Translations under genes and position numbers: made by a program
Shown here: one piece after another, positions 43,318 to 51,029 of the stretch
How positions within the stretch are numbered: the first letter of the stretch is position 1
How the letters are laid out: each line of letters starts with the position of its first letter
The notes under the pieces: model-generated
What the model was told of the DNA's origin: nothing
The model's input: the letters and a program-made list of their open reading frames with translations, nothing else
Database searches by the model: none
NCBI GenBank assembly: GCA_963798855.1
Contig: CAWCUU010000001.1
Span: 558,001-622,000 of the forward strand
DNA: 64,000 nucleotides
From: CAWCUU01 sp963798855
GTDB lineage: Bacteria; Gemmatimonadota; Gemmatimonadetes; Longimicrobiales; RSA9
Direction: 5' to 3'

Positions 43318-43347
43318 AGTATCGAGTTCGACCCTTGCGGTTGTCAA
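43318..43347 (-). promoter_or_regulatory. Promoter of arsR and the sulfur operon
   Basis: On the minus strand: TTGACA (43347-43342), an 18-bp spacer, GATACT (43323-43318). The start point would be at about 43311-43312, the A of the arsR ATG. TCGAACTCGA, a short inverted repeat, lies in the spacer and overlaps the -10, a sensible place for an autoregulatory ArsR operator. The whole 46-bp gap after the peptidase gene is used by this element. Confidence 0.65.
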
Positions 43348-43358
43348 ACCCCGCGGCG

Positions 43359-45830
43359 TCACCGTCGCGGTCGCCCGAGCTGCTGCACCACGCGCTCGAT
43401 CGCCAGCTTCGTATCCGGGTAGTCGAGGTCCTCAGCGGCCGCCTTGAGCCGCGCGATCGCGACGCCCGGCTGCAGCCGATTGGCGATCGCGGAGAGCGCC
43501 CAGCGTCGTACCTCGGGGCGCGGGTCGTTCAGGTCCTCGCTGAGCAGGTCGAGCGCCTCGTTGCTTCCCCTGGCGGCGAGCGCGCCGAGCGAGAACGCGG
43601 CGTTGGGGTCCTCTCCGACCAGGGCCTGCAGCGTGTCGATGAACGACTCGTCGCCGACGGAGCCGATCGCCTGCAGCGCCGCCTGCCGGATCGCCTCGCG
43701 GTACGACGCCGTGCCGAGCGCGCGGCGCAGGTCGGGCTGCGCGTTCAGCGAGTCTGCGCTGGCGATGGCGAGCACGGCGGCGGCGCGGACGGTGTAGCTC
43801 GAGTCCTGGATGAACGCGGTGCGGGCCAGGTGCGCGGCTTGGCGGCCGCCGACGGCGCCGATCGCGTGGATCGCGGCGGCACGCACCTGTGCGGAGGTGT
43901 CGCGAAGCGCGTCCTTCAGCGCCGACATCGCGTGGTTCTGGTCGAAGGCGGCGAGCGCACCGGCGGCGCGAGCCCGCGTCAGGTAGTAGTCCGCAGACGT
44001 CGCCGCCCCGGCGAGCGCCCGCGCCGCGTCGCCGTCATTGCTGCGTTCGGCGAGCTGGTCGATGGCCCACGCCCGGTTCCACAGATTCGAGTCGTGTCGG
44101 AGTTGTGTGGCGAGCCAGGCCGTCGGCTGCTGAAAGCTCAGCGTCTTCAGGATGTGATTGCCGTCGTCGAAGACGACCATGGTGGGCGGTGCACCGACGC
44201 CGTCGACCGTGATGGTATCCACGCGCTGATCGATGTCCGCTTGCGCGACGACGTCGCCGCCGGCGGTGCCGACGCGAACGGTCACGGGCATGCGGAAGAC
44301 GTGCGGCGTCGTGAAGCGCGGAGCGGTGGAGTCCTCGGCCGCGTCGCTGACCGCGGAGTCGCCCTGGGTCTGGGTCGCGACGAGGACGACGCGTTTCGCG
44401 GCGGCGTCGTAGCGGGCGGTGACATTGAATGCGGGGATTCCGGCCTGGTAGACCCACTGGTCGAAGAACCAGCTCAGGTTCTCGCCCGTCGCGTCGAGAA
44501 TCGCCTGGCGCAGGTCATTGGTGGTGGCGTTGTCCAGCGCGTGGTCCGTGAGGTAGCGGTTGAGCGACGCCCAGAACGGCGCATCGCCGAGATAGTCATG
44601 GAGCATCTCGAGCACGAGGGCGCCCTTCGGATAGATGTTGTTCGATCCCTGGGCGGCCAGCGGCATGCTGCGACGCGCATCGATGCCGATGAACTGCTGG
44701 TACTCGTCGATATAGTAGTCCTCGCCGAGGTGCTCGCCGCCTCGCACCCGCCAGTACTGTCCCGGCAGGAACTCGGCGAATCCCTCGTTCAGCCACGTAT
44801 TGGCCCAGTTCTCGGTGGTGACGTAGTCACCGAACCACTGGTGCGCGAGCTCGTGCGGGATCAGGATCCATTGGTACCACGGGCGGTCCGCGTAGGCACG
44901 CGCATCGGGCAGCCAGTCCACGAGCGTCGTCGCGCTCACGTTCTCCATGCCGCCGAAGAAGTCGGCGACCGTCGTCTGCGCGTACTTGGACCACGGGTAG
45001 GGCACGCCCGTGAGGTCGGAATAGACCTGGATCATGTCGGGCGTGATCGCGAAGAGGGGCTTGGCCTCCGCCACGTCCTCGGCGTACACGTAGTAGTCGA
45101 CGGGCTTCCCCTGCCATTCGTCGTGGATCTTCTCGAGCGGAGCGACGATCAGCGAGACGAGGTATGTCGGGGCCGGCTGGCGCTGGCTCCAGTGCATCGT
45201 GCGCGTGCCGTCGGGGTTCGCGTGATCGTCGGCCAGGTCGCCGTTCGAGACGGCCGTGTAGCCGTTCGGCACGGTGGCGACCAGCTCCCACGTCTCCCTG
45301 TCGTTCGGGAAGTCGTAGGTCGGGAACCAGTCGTGGTTGTTCATCGCTTCGCCCTGGCTCCAGATCTGGCGCGGTCGATGAGGACGCCCTTCGGGCTGGA
45401 TGAACGTGAGGCCCCGGCCGTTGTCGACCTTGCCACGGTAGTCGATGGTGAAGCGGAGCGTGTCGCCGAACGCCGCGGCGGCCGGCAGATGCACGACGAG
45501 CGTGTCGCCGTGGCGGGTCTGACGCAGCGAGGCGCCCTTCGTGTCCGTCACCGAGCCGATACCGAGCAGGTGTCCCGCGTCCAGCACGATCGAGTCGAGC
45601 GACGGGCGCAGCGCGATGAGCGTCGTCTCGACGCGTCCCTGGAAGCTGGTCGAGTCCCAGTCGAAATCGCGCAGCTCGACGCGCTGATGGACGAGGTCGT
45701 AGTCGTGCGAGCGGGTGTAGCTGTCGTTGGTGATGCGCTCCGCGTTGGACTGCGCATGGAGCGGCTGGACCAGCGTTCCGAGCAGAGCCAGGGCGATGCC
45801 GACGCTGGCGTGGTACGCGGCACGATTCAC
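43359..45830 (-). CDS. M1-family aminopeptidase with C-terminal HEAT-like repeats
   Basis: 823 residues. Secretion signal in the first ~25 (ASVGIALALLGTLVQPLHAQS). N-terminal beta-domain, then the zinc domain with GGMEN (FFGGMENVSATTL), HELAHQWFGDY and the third ligand in NEGFAEFLPGQYW. After residue ~600 come helical repeats (RAAAIHAIGAVGG, VRAAAVLAIASAD, IRQAALQAIGSVG, VRRWALSAIANRL) resembling HEAT/PBS-lyase units. It hydrolyses N-terminal residues of peptides, probably in the periplasm. GTG 45830 follows GGAGGAG and gives a proper signal peptide. A TATACT -10 candidate lies at 45889-45894 on the minus strand. Confidence 0.92.
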   Translation of the reverse strand: MNRAAYHASVGIALALLGTLVQPLHAQSNAERITNDSYTRSHDYDLVHQRVELRDFDWDSTSFQGRVETTLIALRPSLDSIVLDAGHLLGIGSVTDTKGASLRQTRHGDTLVVHLPAAAAFGDTLRFTIDYRGKVDNGRGLTFIQPEGRPHRPRQIWSQGEAMNNHDWFPTYDFPNDRETWELVATVPNGYTAVSNGDLADDHANPDGTRTMHWSQRQPAPTYLVSLIVAPLEKIHDEWQGKPVDYYVYAEDVAEAKPLFAITPDMIQVYSDLTGVPYPWSKYAQTTVADFFGGMENVSATTLVDWLPDARAYADRPWYQWILIPHELAHQWFGDYVTTENWANTWLNEGFAEFLPGQYWRVRGGEHLGEDYYIDEYQQFIGIDARRSMPLAAQGSNNIYPKGALVLEMLHDYLGDAPFWASLNRYLTDHALDNATTNDLRQAILDATGENLSWFFDQWVYQAGIPAFNVTARYDAAAKRVVLVATQTQGDSAVSDAAEDSTAPRFTTPHVFRMPVTVRVGTAGGDVVAQADIDQRVDTITVDGVGAPPTMVVFDDGNHILKTLSFQQPTAWLATQLRHDSNLWNRAWAIDQLAERSNDGDAARALAGAATSADYYLTRARAAGALAAFDQNHAMSALKDALRDTSAQVRAAAIHAIGAVGGRQAAHLARTAFIQDSSYTVRAAAVLAIASADSLNAQPDLRRALGTASYREAIRQAALQAIGSVGDESFIDTLQALVGEDPNAAFSLGALAARGSNEALDLLSEDLNDPRPEVRRWALSAIANRLQPGVAIARLKAAAEDLDYPDTKLAIERVVQQLGRPRR

Positions 45831-45952
45831 CTCGATCTCCTCCGATAGCGCGAACGGTGGGCACCGCAGATCCTGCGGCGTGGCAGGGAGTATAGGCACC
45901 GCACCGGCTCCGTGCGAGTGCCGGTGCGTTGCCGCAGCCGGTCGCGTCGACC

Positions 45953-46954
45953 ATGATGCACATCATGCGAGCCATGGTGCTGGAGCGAGCGCGCGAGCCC
46001 CTCCGGCTGCAGGAGCTGCCGGAGCCGGAGCCCGGGCCGGACGATCTGCTGCTTCGCGTGCGCGCGTGCGGCGTGTGCCGGACGGACCTGCACATCGTGG
46101 ACGGCGAGCTGACCGAGCCGAAGCTGCCGCTCGTGCCGGGACACCAGATCGTGGCGGAAGTCGTCCGCACGGGGGACCACACAGCGAAGCTCGGCTTCGA
46201 AGCCGGCGACCGCGTCGGCGTGCCCTGGCTCGGCTGGACCGATGGGACCTGCCGCTACTGCCGGAGCGGTCAGGAGAATCTCTGCGACCACGCTCGCTTC
46301 ACCGGCTACGACATCGACGGAGGCTTCGCCGAGTACTGCGTCGCGGACGCCCGCTTCTGCTTCCGCATCCCGGCCCGCTATCCGGATCTGCAGGCGGCGC
46401 CGCTGCTGTGCGCCGGACTGATCGGATTTCGCTCCTATCGCATGTGCGGCGACGCGGAGCGGATCGGGCTTTTCGGCTTCGGCGGCGCGGCCCACATCCT
46501 CGCCCAGGTCGCTCGCTACGAGGGGCGTCGCGTCTTCGCGTTCACCCGGCCGGGCGACGTCGCCGGGCAGGACTTCGCCCGCGCTCTGGGCGCCGAGTGG
46601 GCCGGCGGCTCGGATGTCGCGCCGCCCGAGAAGCTGGATGCGGCGATCCTGTTCGCACCGGTCGGTGCGCTCGTTCCGTCCGCTTTGCGGGTCGTGCGCA
46701 AGGGCGGCGTCGTGGTCTGCGGCGGCATCCACATGAGCCCGATCCCATCGTTCCCCTACGAGATCCTGTGGGGCGAGCGGGTGCTGCGCTCCGTCGCGAA
46801 CCTCACGCGGAAGGATGGCGAGGAGTTCCTCCGCATCGCGCCCGAGGTGCCCGTACGGACCGAGGTCACGCATTTCCCGCTCGAGCGGGCGAACGAGGCG
46901 CTGGAAGCGCTGCGGGCCGGTGAGATCGAGGGCGCGGCGGTGGTGGTGCCGTAG
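45953..46954 (+). CDS. Zinc-dependent alcohol dehydrogenase (MDR family)
   Basis: 333 residues (starts at 45953, 45956 or 45965 possible). Catalytic zinc: Cys42 in GVCRTDLH, His64 in PGHQ, and Cys in LLCAGLIGFRSY. Rossmann motif FGFGGAAHILAQVA. In the structural zinc loop the usual first Cys is Asp97 (TDGTCRYCRSGQENLC), leaving Cys100, Cys103 and Cys111, so the lobe either binds zinc through Asp or has lost tight binding. NAD(P)-dependent oxidation or reduction of alcohols; substrate unknown. It is followed by a GC-rich repeat block and is not obviously in an operon. Confidence 0.87.
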   Translation: MMHIMRAMVLERAREPLRLQELPEPEPGPDDLLLRVRACGVCRTDLHIVDGELTEPKLPLVPGHQIVAEVVRTGDHTAKLGFEAGDRVGVPWLGWTDGTCRYCRSGQENLCDHARFTGYDIDGGFAEYCVADARFCFRIPARYPDLQAAPLLCAGLIGFRSYRMCGDAERIGLFGFGGAAHILAQVARYEGRRVFAFTRPGDVAGQDFARALGAEWAGGSDVAPPEKLDAAILFAPVGALVPSALRVVRKGGVVVCGGIHMSPIPSFPYEILWGERVLRSVANLTRKDGEEFLRIAPEVPVRTEVTHFPLERANEALEALRAGEIEGAAVVVP

Positions 46955-47311
46955 CGGCCCGGGCGCCCGCCGGGGCGCCTGCGGCGCCGGCGGGGGCGCG
47001 GCGGCTGCGCGCCGGGCGCCGCCTTTGGCGGGGCGCCCTTTCGGGGGCGGCCTTGCGGCCGGGGCGCCGCCTTTGGCGGGGCGCCCTTGGCGCACCGGCC
47101 CGTCAGGGCCGCACCGACGCAGTCGCGCGCGGGCCGGCACGGCCCGCGCCCGCCCCTACGGGCGCACAGGGAAGTCTCCCGACACGCCGGAGGGGTCGCT
47201 CCCGATTGTCGCCCATGGGTGCGGGGGCGACCGTGGGTGCGACACGCGGGCTGCGTGCGCCTGCGCGGGGGATCCCGCGCCGGAAGCTGGTAGCGGCTGC
47301 CCGGCGAGCCA
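46955..47311 (+). repeat. GC-rich palindromic repeat block
   Basis: Non-coding, 357 bp. A 27-bp sequence occurs twice without change (47014-47040 and 47062-47088); each copy can fold on itself (GGGCGCCGCC-TTT-GGCGGGGCGCCC). Related GGGCGCC and CCGGGGCGCC fragments fill 46965-47100. The 16-mer at 46969-46984 recurs inside the exonuclease gene (8593-8608). Past 47100 the sequence contains GGGCCGGCACGGCCCG-type inverted repeats and no gene. No promoter for the following cytochrome operon is obvious. It looks like a REP/ERIC-like accumulation. Confidence 0.75.
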
Positions 47312-48745
47312 ATGTGTCACGACACGCGAACACCTGATGGGTGGGTACGCTTGAGACGACTCAGCGCGACGGATACGTGTGGAGAGGCGAGGGCCCGGGT
47401 CCGTGCCGGATGGCGACGGGTCGGGTCGGGCGCCGCGCTGCTCCTCCTCGGCCTGGTGCTGGCCGGCGCCGTGGCACCCCGGCCGGCCGCCGCGCAACAG
47501 GGCGTGGTACAGTGTCAGAAGTGTCACGCGGACCGCGCCTTCCTGGTTGGAAAGGGGCCGACGCTGAAGGCGGACTCCGCCCTCTTCGTTCCGGAGGAGC
47601 TGCTCCGCGACTCGAAGCACGCGAAGCTGAGCTGCACGGAGTGCCACCCGGTCTACGGCGGCGGCTATCCGCATCCGGACACGGGAGTGATCGCGGTCCC
47701 GTGCGAGAGCTGTCACGAGGCGGAGGGACGGGAGTGGGAGCGCTCGATCCACGCGCCGAACGCGGTGACGGAGGGCGACGCCCCCACCTGCGTGACCTGC
47801 CACGGATCGCATCACGTCCTCGGAGCCGACGACCCGCGCTCGCCGACGTATGCATTGAACGTGGCTTCGACGTGCGGCAGCTGTCACGCGGATCCGCGGA
47901 TCATCGAGACGTACTTCAATACGCCCGAGGAAGCGGAAGCCCGCAGCGCCGTGCGGGAGTATCACCAGACGGTGCACGGCACGGCGGTGACGAAGGCGGG
48001 ACTCGTCGTCGCGGCGACGTGCAACGACTGCCACGGCGCGCACGAGATCCTGCCCCCGGACTCCGCTCGCTCGACGGTGAACCGAGCCAACATCGCGCAG
48101 ACGTGCGGGGCCTGCCACGCCGGCGTGCTCGAGACCTTCGAGCAGTCGTCGCACGGTGAGGCGCTCCGGCTGGGTGACACGACCACGACGGGCCATCCGG
48201 CTCCCGTGTGCACCGACTGTCACGTCGCGCACAAGATCGTTCGGGCGAGCGATCCGCGGTGGTTCCGTGGGGTGGTCGAGGAATGCGGCGCGTGTCACGA
48301 GCACCTCTACGAGACCTATTTCGAGACCTACCACGGGCAGGTGACCGGTCTCGGCTACGGCCTGACGGCGAAGTGCAGCGACTGCCACACGGCGCACGCG
48401 ATGCTGCCGCCGACGGATCCGCGCTCCTCGGTCAATCAGGCCAACCTGGTCGAGACGTGCGCGCAGTGCCATCCGAAGGCGAACGCGAACTTCGTCAAGT
48501 ACCTGCCGCACGGCGATCCGCGCGACCGCCAGACGTATCCGGGGCTGTTCTGGGTTTGGCTGTTCATGACGACGCTGCTGGTCGGGGTCTTCGGCTTCTT
48601 CGGGGCGCACACGCTGCTGTGGATCGCGCGGCTGACCGTCAACGCGTTGCGGGGCCGGCCGCTGAAGCCCTCCGGTGCCACGGCTGCGGAGCCGGATTCG
48701 AATCTCACCGGCGCGGACGGGTCCGCTCCGACGGAGGAGTCATGA
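47312..48745 (+). CDS. 11-haem c-type cytochrome with C-terminal membrane anchor
   Basis: 477 residues. Signal/anchor near residues 38-61 (ALLLLGLVLAGAVAPRPAAAQ), then eleven CXXCH sites: CQKCH, CTECH, CESCH, CVTCH, CGSCH, CNDCH, CGACH, CTDCH, CGACH, CSDCH, CAQCH. A membrane helix near 407-430 (FWVWLFMTTLLVGVFGFFG) and a short cytoplasmic tail follow. A periplasmic electron carrier for the membrane cytochrome b encoded next, whose start overlaps its stop by 4 bp. ATG 47312 is used; TTG 47351 would give a shorter N-terminus. First gene of respiratory cassette A. Confidence 0.9.
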   Translation: MCHDTRTPDGWVRLRRLSATDTCGEARARVRAGWRRVGSGAALLLLGLVLAGAVAPRPAAAQQGVVQCQKCHADRAFLVGKGPTLKADSALFVPEELLRDSKHAKLSCTECHPVYGGGYPHPDTGVIAVPCESCHEAEGREWERSIHAPNAVTEGDAPTCVTCHGSHHVLGADDPRSPTYALNVASTCGSCHADPRIIETYFNTPEEAEARSAVREYHQTVHGTAVTKAGLVVAATCNDCHGAHEILPPDSARSTVNRANIAQTCGACHAGVLETFEQSSHGEALRLGDTTTTGHPAPVCTDCHVAHKIVRASDPRWFRGVVEECGACHEHLYETYFETYHGQVTGLGYGLTAKCSDCHTAHAMLPPTDPRSSVNQANLVETCAQCHPKANANFVKYLPHGDPRDRQTYPGLFWVWLFMTTLLVGVFGFFGAHTLLWIARLTVNALRGRPLKPSGATAAEPDSNLTGADGSAPTEES

Positions 48746-49590
48746 AGAAACCCCTTGCCGTCTCCGACCAGGGCACGGGTCCCTATATCCGGCGCTTCGG
48801 TCCGGTGGAGCGGACGATCCACGCGCTGGTCATGATCTCGTTCTTCGGCCTCGTGATCACCGGCGTGCCGCTGCGGTTCCCGTTCGCGCCGTGGGCCCGG
48901 CCGCTCATGGCACTGCTCGGCGGCGCGGAGTCCGCGGGGTTCCTGCACCGCGTGTGCGGCACGATCACGTTCGGCTATTTCTTCCTGCACCTGGGGCAGA
49001 TCGCCTATCGGCTGTTCACGTCGGAAGACAAGAAGTCGATCTTCTGGGGTCCGAACTCGATGGTGCCGCGCGGCAAGGACATCCGCGACGTCGCCGGGAT
49101 GTTCCGCTGGTTCTTCCGTGGTGGTGAGCGCCCCCGCTTCGACCGCTTCAGCTACATGGAGAAGTTCGACTACTGGGCGGTGTTCTGGGGCGTGGCGATC
49201 ATCGGCGGCTCGGGACTGCTGCTGTGGTTCCCGGAGTTCTTCGCCCGTTTCCTGCCGGGCTGGGCCTTCAACATCGCGACCATCGTGCACGGGGATGAGG
49301 CGCTGCTCGCGCTCGGCTTCATCTTCACGATCCACTTCTTCAACGTCCACCTGCGTCCCGAGAAGTTCCCGATCGACCTCGTGATGTTCACCGGCCGCGC
49401 CACCGCCGAGTACTTCGAGGAGGAGCACCCGCTCGAATACGAGCGGAATCTCGAAAGCGGGCGGCTGCAGTCGCTCGAGGCGGAGCCGCCGTCCAGAACC
49501 GCCTATCTGTGGGCGATGGTGCTCGGCTTCGCCGCGCTGGGCCTCGGCCTGCTCCTCGTCGGCCTCGTGATCTACGCCGTGCTGCTATGA
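48742..49590 (+). CDS. Di-haem cytochrome b (b561/formate-dehydrogenase-gamma-like)
   Basis: 282 residues, about five membrane helices. Histidines suited to haem b ligation: RTIHALVMISFFGLVITG, FLHRVCGTITFGYFFLHLGQI, ATIVHGDEALLALGFIFTIHFFNVHL. The pattern matches prokaryotic cytochrome b561 / FdnI-like quinone-reactive subunits. A C-terminal helix ends the protein. Placed between the 11-haem and 14-haem cytochromes with 4-bp overlaps at both ends, it should connect quinone to these periplasmic haems, as in Geobacter Cbc-type complexes. Confidence 0.85.
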   Translation: MKKPLAVSDQGTGPYIRRFGPVERTIHALVMISFFGLVITGVPLRFPFAPWARPLMALLGGAESAGFLHRVCGTITFGYFFLHLGQIAYRLFTSEDKKSIFWGPNSMVPRGKDIRDVAGMFRWFFRGGERPRFDRFSYMEKFDYWAVFWGVAIIGGSGLLLWFPEFFARFLPGWAFNIATIVHGDEALLALGFIFTIHFFNVHLRPEKFPIDLVMFTGRATAEYFEEEHPLEYERNLESGRLQSLEAEPPSRTAYLWAMVLGFAALGLGLLLVGLVIYAVLL

Positions 49591-51029
49591 TTCCCCGGCC
49601 TCGGCGTCGGCTGACCGGCGGGCTGCTCGTCGGCCTGGCCGCAGCGGCGCTGGCGGCGTTCGCGCCGGGCCGACTCGACGCGCAGCAAGCATCCCGCGCC
49701 CCGGCCGCTCCGCGCGGCCGGGCCGACTCCCTCGCCTCGCGGGACCGCAGCCTCGTGACGAACGACGGCGGGCTTCGGCTGGAGTGTGTCGGCTGCCATC
49801 CGAGCACCCACGGCGAGCTCCCCGACCCGCACGCGACGTGGTCGGCGGTCTGCACGACATGTCACGCGCGCGCCCACGACGCGGTCGTCGCCCTCTACGC
49901 GGGAACGGGTCGGGCGTCCGGCATTCGTGCGGACACGATGTTCCGGGCGCGGGTAGACTGCCGGGGCTGTCACACCGATGCCGCCCTCGCCGCCGGGACG
50001 CCGCGAGCCGAGACGATGGACCGGGTGTGCACGGAGTGTCATGGCCCCGCCTTCGAGCGAATGGCGACGCGCTGGGTGCACGGTCTCGATTGGCGGATGC
50101 GTGCCGCCGCCGGATACGTCAGCGGGGCGCGCGGCGATCCGCGGCTGGCCTCGAGGCGGGCGACATCGCTGAGCCGAGCGGCCGACAGCACGCTCGCGCT
50201 GGTCGTGCGCGGCGATGGGGTGCACAACATCCCGGGCGCCGACGCGCTGCTCCGAGCGGCGGTCGCGCGGACGGACTCTGCGTATCGCGTCGCGCGCGTA
50301 CCGGCGCCCGCGCCCCCATCCCTCGGCCCGGACCCGGCGAGCACCTCCTGCGCCCACTGCCACTACGGAATCGAGACGGTCGAGCCGGTGGCGGGCTCGG
50401 CGTTCAGCCACGCCGACCACCTCGTCAGCGCCGACGTCGCGTGCAGCAGCTGCCACTCGCGGGCCGGTTTCTTCCTCGCCGGCGGGGGCCGGCACAATCC
50501 GCAGCACGGCAAGACGACGGTCTCGCCGGCGGCGTGCAGCAACTGCCACCACGTCGCGTCCAAGCTCGGGTGCACGAGCTGTCACGTCCGGCAGGATCTG
50601 GCCGGCGGCGCCGATCGCGTGACGCTCGCGCTGCGGCTGCAGCCGGAGGGGGCGCCGGAGTCGCGACCGGTCGACTTCAAACACGCTGACCATCCGGGCG
50701 TCGAGTGCACGAGCTGCCACACGTCCCGTTCGTCGATCCGCACGGTGGCCGCGTGCGCCGACTGCCATGTGTCCCACCACCGTGAGGGCGGCGCCTGCGC
50801 GACGTGCCACGGCACGAAACTGCTCGCCGAGCACACGAACGAATCGCACCTGACGTGCACGCGGTGCCACGCCACGGAGACGGTCGCGCTGCTGACTCCC
50901 GACCGTTCCTTCTGCCTGAGCTGCCACGTTGACCAGGCGGACCACAAGACGGGCAGGGAATGCTCGACGTGCCACATGCAGATGTCGCCGGCAGAGCTGC
51001 GGGCGCGCATCCTGGGGAGGGGCCGGTGA
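49587..51029 (+). CDS. 14-haem c-type cytochrome
   Basis: 480 residues. Signal peptide ~8-32 (LTGGLLVGLAAAALAAFAPGRLDAQ). Fourteen CXXCH sites: CVGCH, CTTCH, CRGCH, CTECH, CAHCH, CSSCH, CSNCH, CTSCH, CTSCH, CADCH, CATCH, CTRCH, CLSCH, CSTCH. Scattered His residues (SHADH, KHADH, HHREGG) supply distal ligands. No membrane anchor after the signal, so periplasmic or secreted. ATGA overlap upstream and GTGA overlap downstream couple it to the cytochrome b and the radical SAM gene. Confidence 0.9.
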   Translation: MIPRPRRRLTGGLLVGLAAAALAAFAPGRLDAQQASRAPAAPRGRADSLASRDRSLVTNDGGLRLECVGCHPSTHGELPDPHATWSAVCTTCHARAHDAVVALYAGTGRASGIRADTMFRARVDCRGCHTDAALAAGTPRAETMDRVCTECHGPAFERMATRWVHGLDWRMRAAAGYVSGARGDPRLASRRATSLSRAADSTLALVVRGDGVHNIPGADALLRAAVARTDSAYRVARVPAPAPPSLGPDPASTSCAHCHYGIETVEPVAGSAFSHADHLVSADVACSSCHSRAGFFLAGGGRHNPQHGKTTVSPAACSNCHHVASKLGCTSCHVRQDLAGGADRVTLALRLQPEGAPESRPVDFKHADHPGVECTSCHTSRSSIRTVAACADCHVSHHREGGACATCHGTKLLAEHTNESHLTCTRCHATETVALLTPDRSFCLSCHVDQADHKTGRECSTCHMQMSPAELRARILGRGR

